Positions 23,218-31,943 of a DNA stretch of 64,000 bases are shown here, piece by piece; the stretch's first letter is position 1, and the number at the start of each line of letters is the position of its first letter. Position numbers and translations under genes: made by a program. Below the pieces are notes generated by a model. That model worked only from the letters and a program-made list of their open reading frames with translations, was not told the DNA's origin and did no database searches. Location: NCBI GenBank assembly GCA_934130175.1, contig CAKOXP010000006.1:1-64000 (forward strand), written 5' to 3'. The DNA comes from an uncultured Bacilli bacterium (GTDB lineage Bacteria > Bacillota_I > Bacilli_A > RF39 > UBA660).

Positions 23218-26200
23218 TTAATCTACCTTTTTTACTTTTATGACTGGTCTTATCCCAATATTTTTGCTAGAATTTGAAAGGTTGTAGACTGTTTTCTTAG
23301 AACATGTACCAGTCGCATAATATCTTGTTGTACTATTTTTTGAAACAGTATGTTTTATATTTTCATTTGAACCACTAAAGCTACCAAAATTAAATTGATA
23401 TACAGTAGTGTTTTGCGTTGGATAACAATAACCACTACCAAATGTTCCTGACGTGTTATTACTAATATTTTGGATTAATGCCTCTCTAGCTGTAGTTGTT
23501 GCTACATAAACACTATCTCCACCACAAACTGCCTTAACTCTTCTTAAATAATTATATGCATTTGGACTACCATCAGCATAATCTGTAGAACCACAATTAT
23601 TATTAAAATAGTTTGTGTAAAATCCTATGTCATTAGTTGAAGTAAATACTACATTACCATCAATAACGGAAACAATATTACCAGTCGAATAACTACTAGT
23701 ATAATTTTGACTATCAGAAACACTGTAACTAAATGTTGAAGAGCCACTAGATGAATTGCAATAATTTAACGTTCCACTACTTGTACTTCCAACAGTATAA
23801 TTTCTCTTGCAGGTAATAGCAGTTCCACCTATAGATACACTCCAACTTGAATATGCTTGTGTTCCTGGTGATGTTATAGTTTTTGAAGAAGAGGTTGTAC
23901 CATAATATGAACCTGTAGTAGAAGATGAATAACTTGAACCAGGTATTGATAAAGAACTAGAAGATGATGATAAAGAATCTATGGTTGAACTAGCAGATTT
24001 TAATGTTGTTGCCAATGATGTAGTAGATAAAGATCTTGCGCTATACCCTGCATAGTAATTCTGGGATGAGGTTGAATATTTAGTATACGTATATCCTTTG
24101 GTTCCTTCAGGATTAGCTATATACATACTATTTCCAGATGAAATTGTCCCTGTCCAAAAAGGTGTAGAACTAGAGTTACTTATATTAGTTGATAATTCTG
24201 AACTTAACGGTAACCTTGTATAATCTGTATAATTTGATGAACCATTTGTAAATGTCATTTTAAATAAGCCACCGTTAGTTTTATCATTATTTATTACACC
24301 ATTGTTTGTTATCAAATTATTTGCTTTAGTATATGCATTATTGCTGTTTGACCAGGAAGAATTAGAACCGTATTCACCAGTTGCATAATTTCCATCATAT
24401 ATTAATGTTACACTATCTGTATCACTGGATAAAACTTTCCAATTACTAGCTGCGTATGTAATTATATCTCCTGCATTATATGTTACTGATGAAGGTACTC
24501 CTGTTATTGTAGTAGTGTTTTCAATATTGCTACATGTAGACAATCCAACACCATTTATTGAACATATTTGATAATAATAAGTAGTATATTTGTTTGTTGG
24601 TATTGTACAGCTAGTACTACTACTTGATAATGAAATTGAAGAACCTAATGTTTCATCAGTACCATAATTACATGTATATTTTGATATTCCACTTTCAGCA
24701 TCAAAGCCCCCTGTGTAGTCAATAACTAAGCTTGTACCATTATTTGAAACACTAGAAATGCTAACAGCGTTTGGTGGAGTATTATCTTGTGCTTTTGCAA
24801 TTAGTGTAACATCACTATTCAAAGTATAATTAGATAATTTTTCGCCTGAATTTCCTATTTTTGTCCCTGTTGAATTATACCAGCCAGTTGGAATATATCC
24901 ATTATTAGCCACTATAGTTGGTAATGTTACATAAGTAGGTATACATGTTGAAATTCCTGATGAATCAAATGTACAGCTTGTTGCTGATCCCGTAGTTGTA
25001 AATGATGTTGAGTTAGAGCTTATTGATGATACCTGTGAACCTTTTACATATGTTATTGTATAAACTCTTCCCTTTACCTCTATATTTCCTGTAGTTATTT
25101 TATCATTTTTATTTCCTGAATTATCACTTATTATTCCTTGTTTTAGACTTACATTAAAGCTTCCTACACTTTCTCCCTTCAACGTTAATACATAACTATA
25201 GCCATTTGTTACTGCTACTTTATTTCCTATACTTACTATACTTCCTGATACATTTGATACTTCAAAGTCTGTTCTTGTCAAATCCTTTTGGACTATCTTA
25301 CTTCCTGAATCTGTACATGTCATTGTTATGGTTGTTGTGTTCCCTGTAGTTATACTTCCACTTGTTGTATAACTGCATTTTGGTTTTGTTTCATCTTTCC
25401 ATACCGCATAAAGATTTACTACCCCTAAATCTTTCTTTGTTAAATCTTTTACTGTTTGTTTATCATTATATTCTACTGTTGTACTTTCTTTTGTTGTTGT
25501 CCATCCTTTAAATGTATATCCTTCTTTACTTACTAAGCTACTTGCTTCTGTTAATTCATAACTTGATCCTACAATTGCATTCGTTGTTCCTTTTTTTGTA
25601 TCTCCATCATAATAGTTTATTGTATATGAATTTCCTGTTAAAGCTCTTGCATAATATATTTTATTATTACTTGTTACTTTTTCACCACTACTACTCCCCG
25701 TTGTTGCATCACTACTTACTCCAAAGAATCCTTTCTTATATCCTTCCTCTACCTCTATTGTTGGACTTTCTACCATACAACTTGTTGCTTGCACTTCTCC
25801 ATTATATGTTTCATTTATAAAACAGCTCGTCTTTATACTTTCTTTTTCACTTGTTATACTATTACTTCCAAGACTTAGTTTTGTTACATGACTATTTTCT
25901 ACTATCTTGAACTCTACTTCTTTTTCTACCTTATCCTTTTTTGTTTGAGCATAATATTTACCATTTTCTCCTACTTCTTTTGCATCATTACTACTCCAAT
26001 CATTTACGTATCTACTACTTTCTGTTGAATATCCTATTACCGTTGGTGTTTCTGTACTAGCTCCTATTATTGGAGATGTTATACTACATGTTTTATTTTG
26101 ACTTTCTCCATTATATGTTATTGGTATTGTGCAACTTTTCTCTATTATGTCATCCTCTTTGCCTGACTGCGTTTTTGCTCCATTTTTATTAAACTGTATT

Positions 26201-28677
26201 GTTACTGTTTTTGGTGTGTTTTTTGTTAATGCATAATATGTAATATCATTTGATATTTCTATATTTTCGTTAGATTTTACTATTCCTGCTGTTGCATCTT
26301 TGCTTTCACCATATCCTATCACTATCGGTGTTGCACTACTTGCCTCTATTATTGGAGTTGTTACATAACAACTTGTTTCTTGGATACTGTCATTATATAC
26401 TGCAGCTATTATACATGTCTTTTTTAATTCTTCTACTTCTTTTCCATCTAGTGATGCTGCACCATTTCTTTTGAATGTCGTTGTTAGTTCTATCTCATTC
26501 TTTTTACTTATTGTAAAAAACTCTGTATCTTTTTCTATGTCTACTTCTTCTAATTCTTTATAACCTTCTTTTGCTTCTTTATCTGCATTCCATCCTACCT
26601 TTGAATATCCTTCTTTTACCTTCATACTTGGCATTTTTACTTTACACTTTAATGTTTGATCTTTTATTTCACAACTTGCTGTTGTATTTGATATTTTTTC
26701 TACGCCTTGACCATTTCTTGTAAATGTAACTGTTATTGTTTTTATTACTTTTACTTTTACCTCTTTTGTTATTTTTCCATTCGCTTCTGTTACTGTTATG
26801 GTTGTAACCCCTGGTGATACTGCTCTTACTATTCCTTTTTCTGTTACGATTGCTATTTCTTTATTATTACTTTTATAGCTTAGCTTTCCTATATTTGTTC
26901 CACTTATTTCTATTTGTTTTTCTGTTGTTCCTGTTAAATCTAATTCTATCTCTGGTGTATTAACATTCATACTCACTACTTTTGCAGTAGTTGACTCTAC
27001 TTCTTCATTTTTATTTCCTACTTTATCTAAAACACTATTTCCTTTTAATTTTATTGTGAAGTTTCCTGAAGTCTTTCCTCTTACTGTTATCTTATATTTA
27101 TATCCTTTATTTATCTTCTCTCCTATACTTATACTTTCTACTTCTCCTACTTCACTATCACTTACTTCTATTCTTTCTGTTTCTATTTTTGTTGTCGCTA
27201 TATCTGCTGGATCTGTACATGTTAATTCTATCTCTTTTGTTTTGCCCTTTTCTACATATCCTCCATCTTCAAAACTACAACTTGGTTTTGTTTCATCTAT
27301 ATTTGTTATATCTACTGTCTTTTTGACTACGTTTCCTTTACTATCTTTTACGAAGATATAATATCTTCCATTCTTTACTATATTTAAACTTACTTTTTTA
27401 TTTACTAATTCTTTATATTCACTATCTCCTGGTTTCTTATCTGTTGTTGTTACCGCATAATATGCTTTCTCTGATTCTGAGTCTGCTTCTATTGTTACTG
27501 TTGTACTTATATTTTCCTCTTCCTCTTTTTTTACTGTCGCTGTTAAACCTTGACTCTTTCCATTTACTATTACTTTTCTTACTACACTCGCTGTATTTCC
27601 TTCACTATCTATTACTATATATTTTATTATGTAAGTTCCTGCTACTTCACTATTTACTACTCCTTCTACTACTACTTTATCTGTTAATTCTCCATCTTCT
27701 ACATCTCTTGCTTCATATCCTGCTTCTACATACTTTTCTTTATAGTCTAGACTTATTTCTTCTTCTCCCTTTAACACTATTGTTGGAGTATTTGTCCCTT
27801 TCTTTACTACATTTACTACTCTTGTTGAAATTCCCTTTATTCCTTTACTATCTTCTACTTCATAATATATATAGTATATCCCTACTTTACTTGTATCTAT
27901 TTTTTCTACACTCTCTGTTGTTTCTCCATTATTATATTCATATCTTACTTTTACTTTATCTAGGCTTATTTCTTCACGTGATGAGACACTACTTACTCCT
28001 GCATCTACATATTCTTCATTTTGATTTATTTTTACTACACTTTCTCCATTTAGTTTTATTACTGGATTTGTTGTTACTATATTTTCTGTATTTGTTTGGA
28101 CTACATTTACTACTACTTTTGCTTTATATGTTTGTCCTTGTACTTCATTTGTTGCATCTTCTTTTAACCACATCTTTATTTGATATGTTTCTTCTTCTCC
28201 CTTTTCTAAAATCCTATTTTCTTTTAGTACTAATCCACTTGATAATAACACTGGACTACTCCAGTCTCCTTCTCCTTCTTTTATGGAATATTTTATATTA
28301 CTTTTATCTAGTGTATTTCCTTCCTTTTCTTCTAGATAGATTGTATATTTTCCATTTAATGTTCCTATGTTTCTTACTGTGAATGTATATGGTTCTTGAT
28401 TTAGTCCTTCTACATCTGTTAGAGGTGATGCATTATTTAGACTTATTGTATTTTTATCTTCATATTCTACTTTTAATGTCCCTGCCACTACTTCTGTTTG
28501 TTTATTTCCTTTTATTGTTGTTTGAAATAACGCATAGCTTCCTCCTATGGTTATTACAAGCAAAAAAACTGCCAAAACTATTATTTTCGCATATTCTTTT
28601 TTATTTCTTTGTCTTATCTTCTCGTTAGATATTTTTACTTTTTTATATCTATCTCCTATGCGTCCTTTCTTTGGCAT
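23218..28677 (-). CDS. Giant SipW/TasA-type surface protein with Cys-pair repeats
   Basis: 1819 residues, SD ATAGGAG. A basic head and one helix (about 31-52) end in GGSYALF, the style of SipW-processed TasA/camelysin signals, and a camelysin-like domain follows to about 195. Next come two DUF5011 Ig-like domains (about 200-375), further Ig/Big_2-type modules, and a series of repeats of 75-95 residues. Five of the repeats contain one Cys pair spaced 8-13 residues apart (for example SCTIPITYNGESQNKTC). A Listeria-Bacteroides (Flg_new) repeat, YTFKGWTTTKEST, lies between them. The C-terminal 400 residues are a DUF6273-like domain (ends GIRPVIKVKK) interrupted by a Ser-rich stretch of about 120 residues. 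No LPXTG. Likely an extracellular adhesin or matrix protein. Confidence 0.8.
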   Translation of the reverse strand: MPKKGRIGDRYKKVKISNEKIRQRNKKEYAKIIVLAVFLLVITIGGSYALFQTTIKGNKQTEVVAGTLKVEYEDKNTISLNNASPLTDVEGLNQEPYTFTVRNIGTLNGKYTIYLEEKEGNTLDKSNIKYSIKEGEGDWSSPVLLSSGLVLKENRILEKGEEETYQIKMWLKEDATNEVQGQTYKAKVVVNVVQTNTENIVTTNPVIKLNGESVVKINQNEEYVDAGVSSVSSREEISLDKVKVRYEYNNGETTESVEKIDTSKVGIYYIYYEVEDSKGIKGISTRVVNVVKKGTNTPTIVLKGEEEISLDYKEKYVEAGYEARDVEDGELTDKVVVEGVVNSEVAGTYIIKYIVIDSEGNTASVVRKVIVNGKSQGLTATVKKEEEENISTTVTIEADSESEKAYYAVTTTDKKPGDSEYKELVNKKVSLNIVKNGRYYIFVKDSKGNVVKKTVDITNIDETKPSCSFEDGGYVEKGKTKEIELTCTDPADIATTKIETERIEVSDSEVGEVESISIGEKINKGYKYKITVRGKTSGNFTIKLKGNSVLDKVGNKNEEVESTTAKVVSMNVNTPEIELDLTGTTEKQIEISGTNIGKLSYKSNNKEIAIVTEKGIVRAVSPGVTTITVTEANGKITKEVKVKVIKTITVTFTRNGQGVEKISNTTASCEIKDQTLKCKVKMPSMKVKEGYSKVGWNADKEAKEGYKELEEVDIEKDTEFFTISKKNEIELTTTFKRNGAASLDGKEVEELKKTCIIAAVYNDSIQETSCYVTTPIIEASSATPIVIGYGESKDATAGIVKSNENIEISNDITYYALTKNTPKTVTIQFNKNGAKTQSGKEDDIIEKSCTIPITYNGESQNKTCSITSPIIGASTETPTVIGYSTESSRYVNDWSSNDAKEVGENGKYYAQTKKDKVEKEVEFKIVENSHVTKLSLGSNSITSEKESIKTSCFINETYNGEVQATSCMVESPTIEVEEGYKKGFFGVSSDATTGSSSGEKVTSNNKIYYARALTGNSYTINYYDGDTKKGTTNAIVGSSYELTEASSLVSKEGYTFKGWTTTKESTTVEYNDKQTVKDLTKKDLGVVNLYAVWKDETKPKCSYTTSGSITTGNTTTITMTCTDSGSKIVQKDLTRTDFEVSNVSGSIVSIGNKVAVTNGYSYVLTLKGESVGSFNVSLKQGIISDNSGNKNDKITTGNIEVKGRVYTITYVKGSQVSSISSNSTSFTTTGSATSCTFDSSGISTCIPTYVTLPTIVANNGYIPTGWYNSTGTKIGNSGEKLSNYTLNSDVTLIAKAQDNTPPNAVSISSVSNNGTSLVIDYTGGFDAESGISKYTCNYGTDETLGSSISLSSSSTSCTIPTNKYTTYYYQICSINGVGLSTCSNIENTTTITGVPSSVTYNAGDIITYAASNWKVLSSDTDSVTLIYDGNYATGEYGSNSSWSNSNNAYTKANNLITNNGVINNDKTNGGLFKMTFTNGSSNYTDYTRLPLSSELSTNISNSSSTPFWTGTISSGNSMYIANPEGTKGYTYTKYSTSSQNYYAGYSARSLSTTSLATTLKSASSTIDSLSSSSSSLSIPGSSYSSSTTGSYYGTTSSSKTITSPGTQAYSSWSVSIGGTAITCKRNYTVGSTSSGTLNYCNSSSGSSTFSYSVSDSQNYTSSYSTGNIVSVIDGNVVFTSTNDIGFYTNYFNNNCGSTDYADGSPNAYNYLRRVKAVCGGDSVYVATTTAREALIQNISNNTSGTFGSGYCYPTQNTTVYQFNFGSFSGSNENIKHTVSKNSTTRYYATGTCSKKTVYNLSNSSKNIGIRPVIKVKKVD

Positions 28678-28735
28678 TTTTATTCTCCTATTTTTTTGTT
28701 ATTTTCTAGTTCAAATTATACCATATTTACTCATC

Positions 28736-28770
28736 AAAAAAAAGATAGATATTTTTATTTATCTACCTTT
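28736..28770 (-). terminator. Terminator after the 3D-domain gene
   Basis: On the minus strand GGTAGATA pairs with TATCTATC, then eight T residues. It overlaps the last codons of the 3D-domain gene. Confidence 0.7.
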
Positions 28771-29448
28771 TCTTAACAGTTCAACAACTATATTTTGTTC
28801 TACTCCGTCTTTAGACTCCGAGTCGTTGGTTAACATATCTATCAAGAATTTTCTACCTTGACCTATATCACCACCGCGATCTAAAACAATTGCTATAACG
28901 TTAGAACCTAAGGAAGAATTTTTTATTCTTACTATTGAGTATCTTGCTATTTCTGGCCCTGCAGCAATTATTCTAACATCTCCATAAGTATTATCATGAT
29001 AGTATAATCTTCCATCACCTACATAGTATCCAGAAGCATAACCACTACAACCATTACAATTTGCTGTATAATAACTTAACTTGCCACTAAAAGTTTCTAA
29101 AACATCAGTTTTTTGAACAGGTGTTACCTCAGGCTCTTGCTTTATATCAGTTTGAACTGTTTCTTTAACCTCTTCCTTAATCTCAACAACACTACTTTTT
29201 TCTTTTTCCTCTACTTTATCTATATCCTCATCTTGAGTTAAACTTTTTTCAATATCATCTTCAGAGTTTTCCTTTTCATCTATTTTTTTTGACACATCTA
29301 AGGTTTTCAAAAATAGATTTGTCTTCAGCTTTTTTATGTCAGTAGAAGCAGCAATTTCTTCAGTTTTCACATTAGTTGTTGCTAAAATAACTGGTATTGC
29401 AAATACTAAAAGCCAATTTATATAATATAGAAATTTACACTTTTTCAT
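28759..29448 (-). CDS. 3D-domain cell-wall protein
   Basis: 229 residues; ATG 29448 follows AAGGAG. A signal or anchor helix (about 8-25) leads to an acidic/Lys linker (30-120, many EK and DE). Residues about 128-220 hold the 3D domain found in RpfB/YocH/MltA-type peptidoglycan enzymes: KLSYYTANCNGCSGYASG, DVRIIAAGPEIARYSIVRI, VIAIVLDRGGDIGQG and FLIDMLTNDSES, with the three conserved Asp that name the domain. The extra Cys pair in NCNGC is notable. It probably remodels peptidoglycan. It is followed by the giant surface-protein gene. Confidence 0.85.
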   Translation of the reverse strand: MKKCKFLYYINWLLVFAIPVILATTNVKTEEIAASTDIKKLKTNLFLKTLDVSKKIDEKENSEDDIEKSLTQDEDIDKVEEKEKSSVVEIKEEVKETVQTDIKQEPEVTPVQKTDVLETFSGKLSYYTANCNGCSGYASGYYVGDGRLYYHDNTYGDVRIIAAGPEIARYSIVRIKNSSLGSNVIAIVLDRGGDIGQGRKFLIDMLTNDSESKDGVEQNIVVELLRKGR

Positions 29449-29468
29449 AACAATCTCCTTATTACAAT

Positions 29469-29497
29469 ATAATACTACATATGTGTAAATTTTACAA
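29469..29497 (-). promoter_or_regulatory. Sigma-A-type promoter of the 3D-domain gene
   Basis: On the minus strand TTGTAA, 17 bases, TATTAT, about 20 bases before the start codon. Confidence 0.5.
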
Positions 29498-29533
29498 TTA
29501 CTTGACAAAAATTACCATTTTATTTACGTAAAC

Positions 29534-29558
29534 AAAAAACAGGCTAAGCACCTGTTTT
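29534..29558 (-). terminator. Terminator overlapping the end of the 299-residue gene
   Basis: AAAACAGG (29536-29543) and CCTGTTTT (29551-29558) form a perfect stem; the loop contains the TAG stop codon of the gene it terminates. Confidence 0.75.
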
Positions 29559-30443
29559 ATCACATGTATATCCTGAAGTTAACATTTTAGATTCTACCTT
29601 GTCTATGTTATCTTTATACTTAAATTGTGGAAATACTCCGCCTGCTTCACTGAAAGCAGAATCAACTTTAGTAGTATCAAGATTTGCATAATCAAATATC
29701 TGTTTAACAGAATTAACGCCATTATTCAAACTACATATTACTCTAATTCCTTCTAAATTTTTAACTTCAGTTTCTAATGTTTTGCAATCCTTATTTAATT
29801 GTTCTAATTCAGTTTTATCTTTCTGCTTATCACCAGTTGAAGTAACAGTATAAACTAAATTAGTTATTTCTTTATTTTCAAAAGTGAAAGATGCCGTATA
29901 TTTTAAATCTAAATTTTTTGAACTCTTATCTGCAATACAAAGTAGCTTTCCATTAGATATTTCAGCTATTTGTTGTTGTTCCTTTTTCAAATTAATATAT
30001 TCTGTAATATCTCCTAAAAAATAAACAAATAGAAATAAAAATATGAATAATAAAATTGTAGTAATTTTTCTAAAAGTACTTGGACCTTTATAATCTTCCT
30101 CTTCTTTTTTATTTTGTTCTTCTTTTTTATGATTATTGTCATTACCAGTATTATTATTTTGTGGCATCACAGTTTGAGTTGGTTTTTGGTTTTCAACTTT
30201 TAATATATTTTCAGTTTGTTTTACAACTGTTGTATTGCTAACGGGCTGAACAGGTTGAACAGGTTGAACGGGTTGGACAGGCTGTATATTTTGTTGTTCA
30301 TTAATTACTTGATTATTTAATTTTTCTTGTTCAACATTACCAATTTCTGTTTCAATATTTGTAGGATTTTCTACTGAATTGCTATTTATAACTGTTGTAT
30401 TATTAAGTTGTGATACTACTTTTTTATCATCTTCATTATTCAT
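29544..30443 (-). CDS. Single-pass membrane protein with Q-P-V repeats and DUF1307-like end
   Basis: 299 residues, SD AAAGGAG. The N-terminal 125 residues are Asn/Gln/Glu-rich, with five tandem Q-P-V units at about 53-68 and a charged stretch before the single helix (about 130-147, ILLFIFLFLFVYFLG). The outer part opens with LLCIADKSSKNLDLKYTASF and has further Cys (KDCKTLE, RVICSLN, GYTCDK). It resembles the DUF1307/YehR lipoprotein domain in strand order. An inner disordered tail and outer small domain suggest a sensor or scaffold. It directly follows rpe, at the end of the prkC cluster. Confidence 0.6.
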   Translation of the reverse strand: MNNEDDKKVVSQLNNTTVINSNSVENPTNIETEIGNVEQEKLNNQVINEQQNIQPVQPVQPVQPVQPVSNTTVVKQTENILKVENQKPTQTVMPQNNNTGNDNNHKKEEQNKKEEEDYKGPSTFRKITTILLFIFLFLFVYFLGDITEYINLKKEQQQIAEISNGKLLCIADKSSKNLDLKYTASFTFENKEITNLVYTVTSTGDKQKDKTELEQLNKDCKTLETEVKNLEGIRVICSLNNGVNSVKQIFDYANLDTTKVDSAFSEAGGVFPQFKYKDNIDKVESKMLTSGYTCDKTGA

Positions 30444-30463
30444 AATATTATCTCCTTTTATTC

Positions 30464-31090
30464 TTATCTTAGTGAATTTATTTTCTCTTCAAAATTACTA
30501 CTATTTATAATATAACTACCTGAAACTAAAATATCACATTTTTTACACAATTTTGAAGTTTTTTCATTGATTCCACCATCTACACTTACTACTATATTGC
30601 TCTTGTACTCTTTTAATAAAACTTTTATCTCATCTATCTTTTTTGGAGTATCTTCAATAAATTTTTGTCCACCCTGCCCAGGTTCTACTGACATTACTAA
30701 TATTAAGTCTATAAATGGTAAATAAGGAACTAAATTACTTACTTTAGTATCAGGTTTTATTGCTAAACCTGATTTTATTCCATAAGATTTAATTTGTTTT
30801 AAATAGTTTTCCACATTATCTGTTAATTCTTCATGAATTGTAATATATTCAGTATTTAAAGTAGCATAATCATCAATATATTTTTTAGGAACTTTTACCA
30901 TTAAATGAACATCTAATCTTTTTGAAGTATATTTATAGATGTTTTTCATTTCTCTAAATGGCATTGTTTTATTAGGAACAAATTTACCATCCATTACATC
31001 TACATGTATATAGTCTGTAGAAGTTTCATTTAACTTTTTCAAGTCTTTTGGTATATTATCGCTACTCAAAAACGATGTTGATATAAGCAT
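30464..31090 (-). CDS. rpe: Ribulose-phosphate 3-epimerase
   Basis: 208 residues; the ATG at 31090 gives the usual short opening MLISTSFLSSD. TIM-barrel motifs are complete: YIHVDVMDGKFVPN (metal-binding His and Asp), RLDVHLMVKVP, LVMSVEPGQGGQKFI and VVSVDGGIN (second catalytic Asp). It interconverts ribulose 5-phosphate and xylulose 5-phosphate in the pentose-phosphate pathway. It lies four bases after rsgA, the conserved Firmicute order prpC-prkC-rsgA-rpe. Confidence 0.93.
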   Translation of the reverse strand: MLISTSFLSSDNIPKDLKKLNETSTDYIHVDVMDGKFVPNKTMPFREMKNIYKYTSKRLDVHLMVKVPKKYIDDYATLNTEYITIHEELTDNVENYLKQIKSYGIKSGLAIKPDTKVSNLVPYLPFIDLILVMSVEPGQGGQKFIEDTPKKIDEIKVLLKEYKSNIVVSVDGGINEKTSKLCKKCDILVSGSYIINSSNFEEKINSLR

Positions 31091-31094
31091 TCTA

Positions 31095-31922
31095 TCACTT
31101 TCTTTCAATAAATTTTAAATAATTTTCATATCTGCTCTTCATTATATTATTGTCATTAACTGCAATTTTTACCCTACATTCTTCTTCATTTTTATGCATA
31201 CAATCTTTATAAATACAAGGATAGTCTTTAAATTCAATAAATCCATCTCTTATTTGTTCATTGCTGTATTCATAAAAATCTAATGCTGAAAATCCTGGAG
31301 TATCTAGAACTTTTCCGTTTTCTATTTCAAAAAGCTCTACAACTCTTGTTGTATGTCTACCTCTGCCAAGAGCAGTTGATACCTCGCCTGTATCTAAATT
31401 CCAATCAGGATTAAGTTTATTAAGTAATGTTGATTTACCAGCACCAGTTTGTCCTGTAAAAACACTAGTTTTATTACTTAAAAGTTTTTTAATTTTATCA
31501 ATGTCAGTATTATATATTACTTGATAACCTAATTTTTTATAATACGCTAAAGCTTCATCTATTTTTTCTAATTCATTAGTTAAAAGCAAATCACGTTTAG
31601 TAATACATATAATAGGTTCTACATTATGTAACTCCATTAAAACAAGTAATTTATCTAATAAATTTAAAGAGAAATCTGGAAGGCGTAAACTAGTTATTAA
31701 AAATGCTTGATCTATATTAGCAACACTTGGTCTTTGAAAAGAATTCTTACGAGGTAAGATTTTTTCAATGACTTTTTTACCTGAATCGAAGATAACGTAA
31801 TCTCCTACTTTTGGGATTATTTTATCTTTTCGAAATTTTCCTCGACATTTACAGTCATAATTCTTTCCATTATAACTAACTATATGTAAATCACTAACAA
31901 TTTTAATAATTTGACCTTCCAT
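31095..31922 (-). CDS. rsgA: Ribosome small-subunit GTPase RsgA
   Basis: 275 residues. An N-terminal OB-fold (about 1-62) is followed by a circularly permuted GTPase with motif order G4-G5-G1-G3: ICITKRD (G4), VFTGQTGAGKSTLLN (G1, about 150-164), RHTTRVVELF (G2) and VLDTPGFSAL (G3). The C-terminal zinc site is formed by CIYKDCMHKNEEEC. It helps late 30S ribosome maturation. It sits between prkC and rpe, as in Bacillus. Confidence 0.94.
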   Translation of the reverse strand: MEGQIIKIVSDLHIVSYNGKNYDCKCRGKFRKDKIIPKVGDYVIFDSGKKVIEKILPRKNSFQRPSVANIDQAFLITSLRLPDFSLNLLDKLLVLMELHNVEPIICITKRDLLLTNELEKIDEALAYYKKLGYQVIYNTDIDKIKKLLSNKTSVFTGQTGAGKSTLLNKLNPDWNLDTGEVSTALGRGRHTTRVVELFEIENGKVLDTPGFSALDFYEYSNEQIRDGFIEFKDYPCIYKDCMHKNEEECRVKIAVNDNNIMKSRYENYLKFIERK

Positions 31923-31943
31923 ATTTCTCCTTCTAATCTAATG

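Noticed and set aside
25512..28628. Long plus-strand ORFs rich in Leu, Tyr and His (for example 27444-28382)
   Set aside because: They lie antisense to the giant surface-protein gene, start without ribosome-binding sites, and their composition is just the complement of Glu/Lys/Asn/Val codons.
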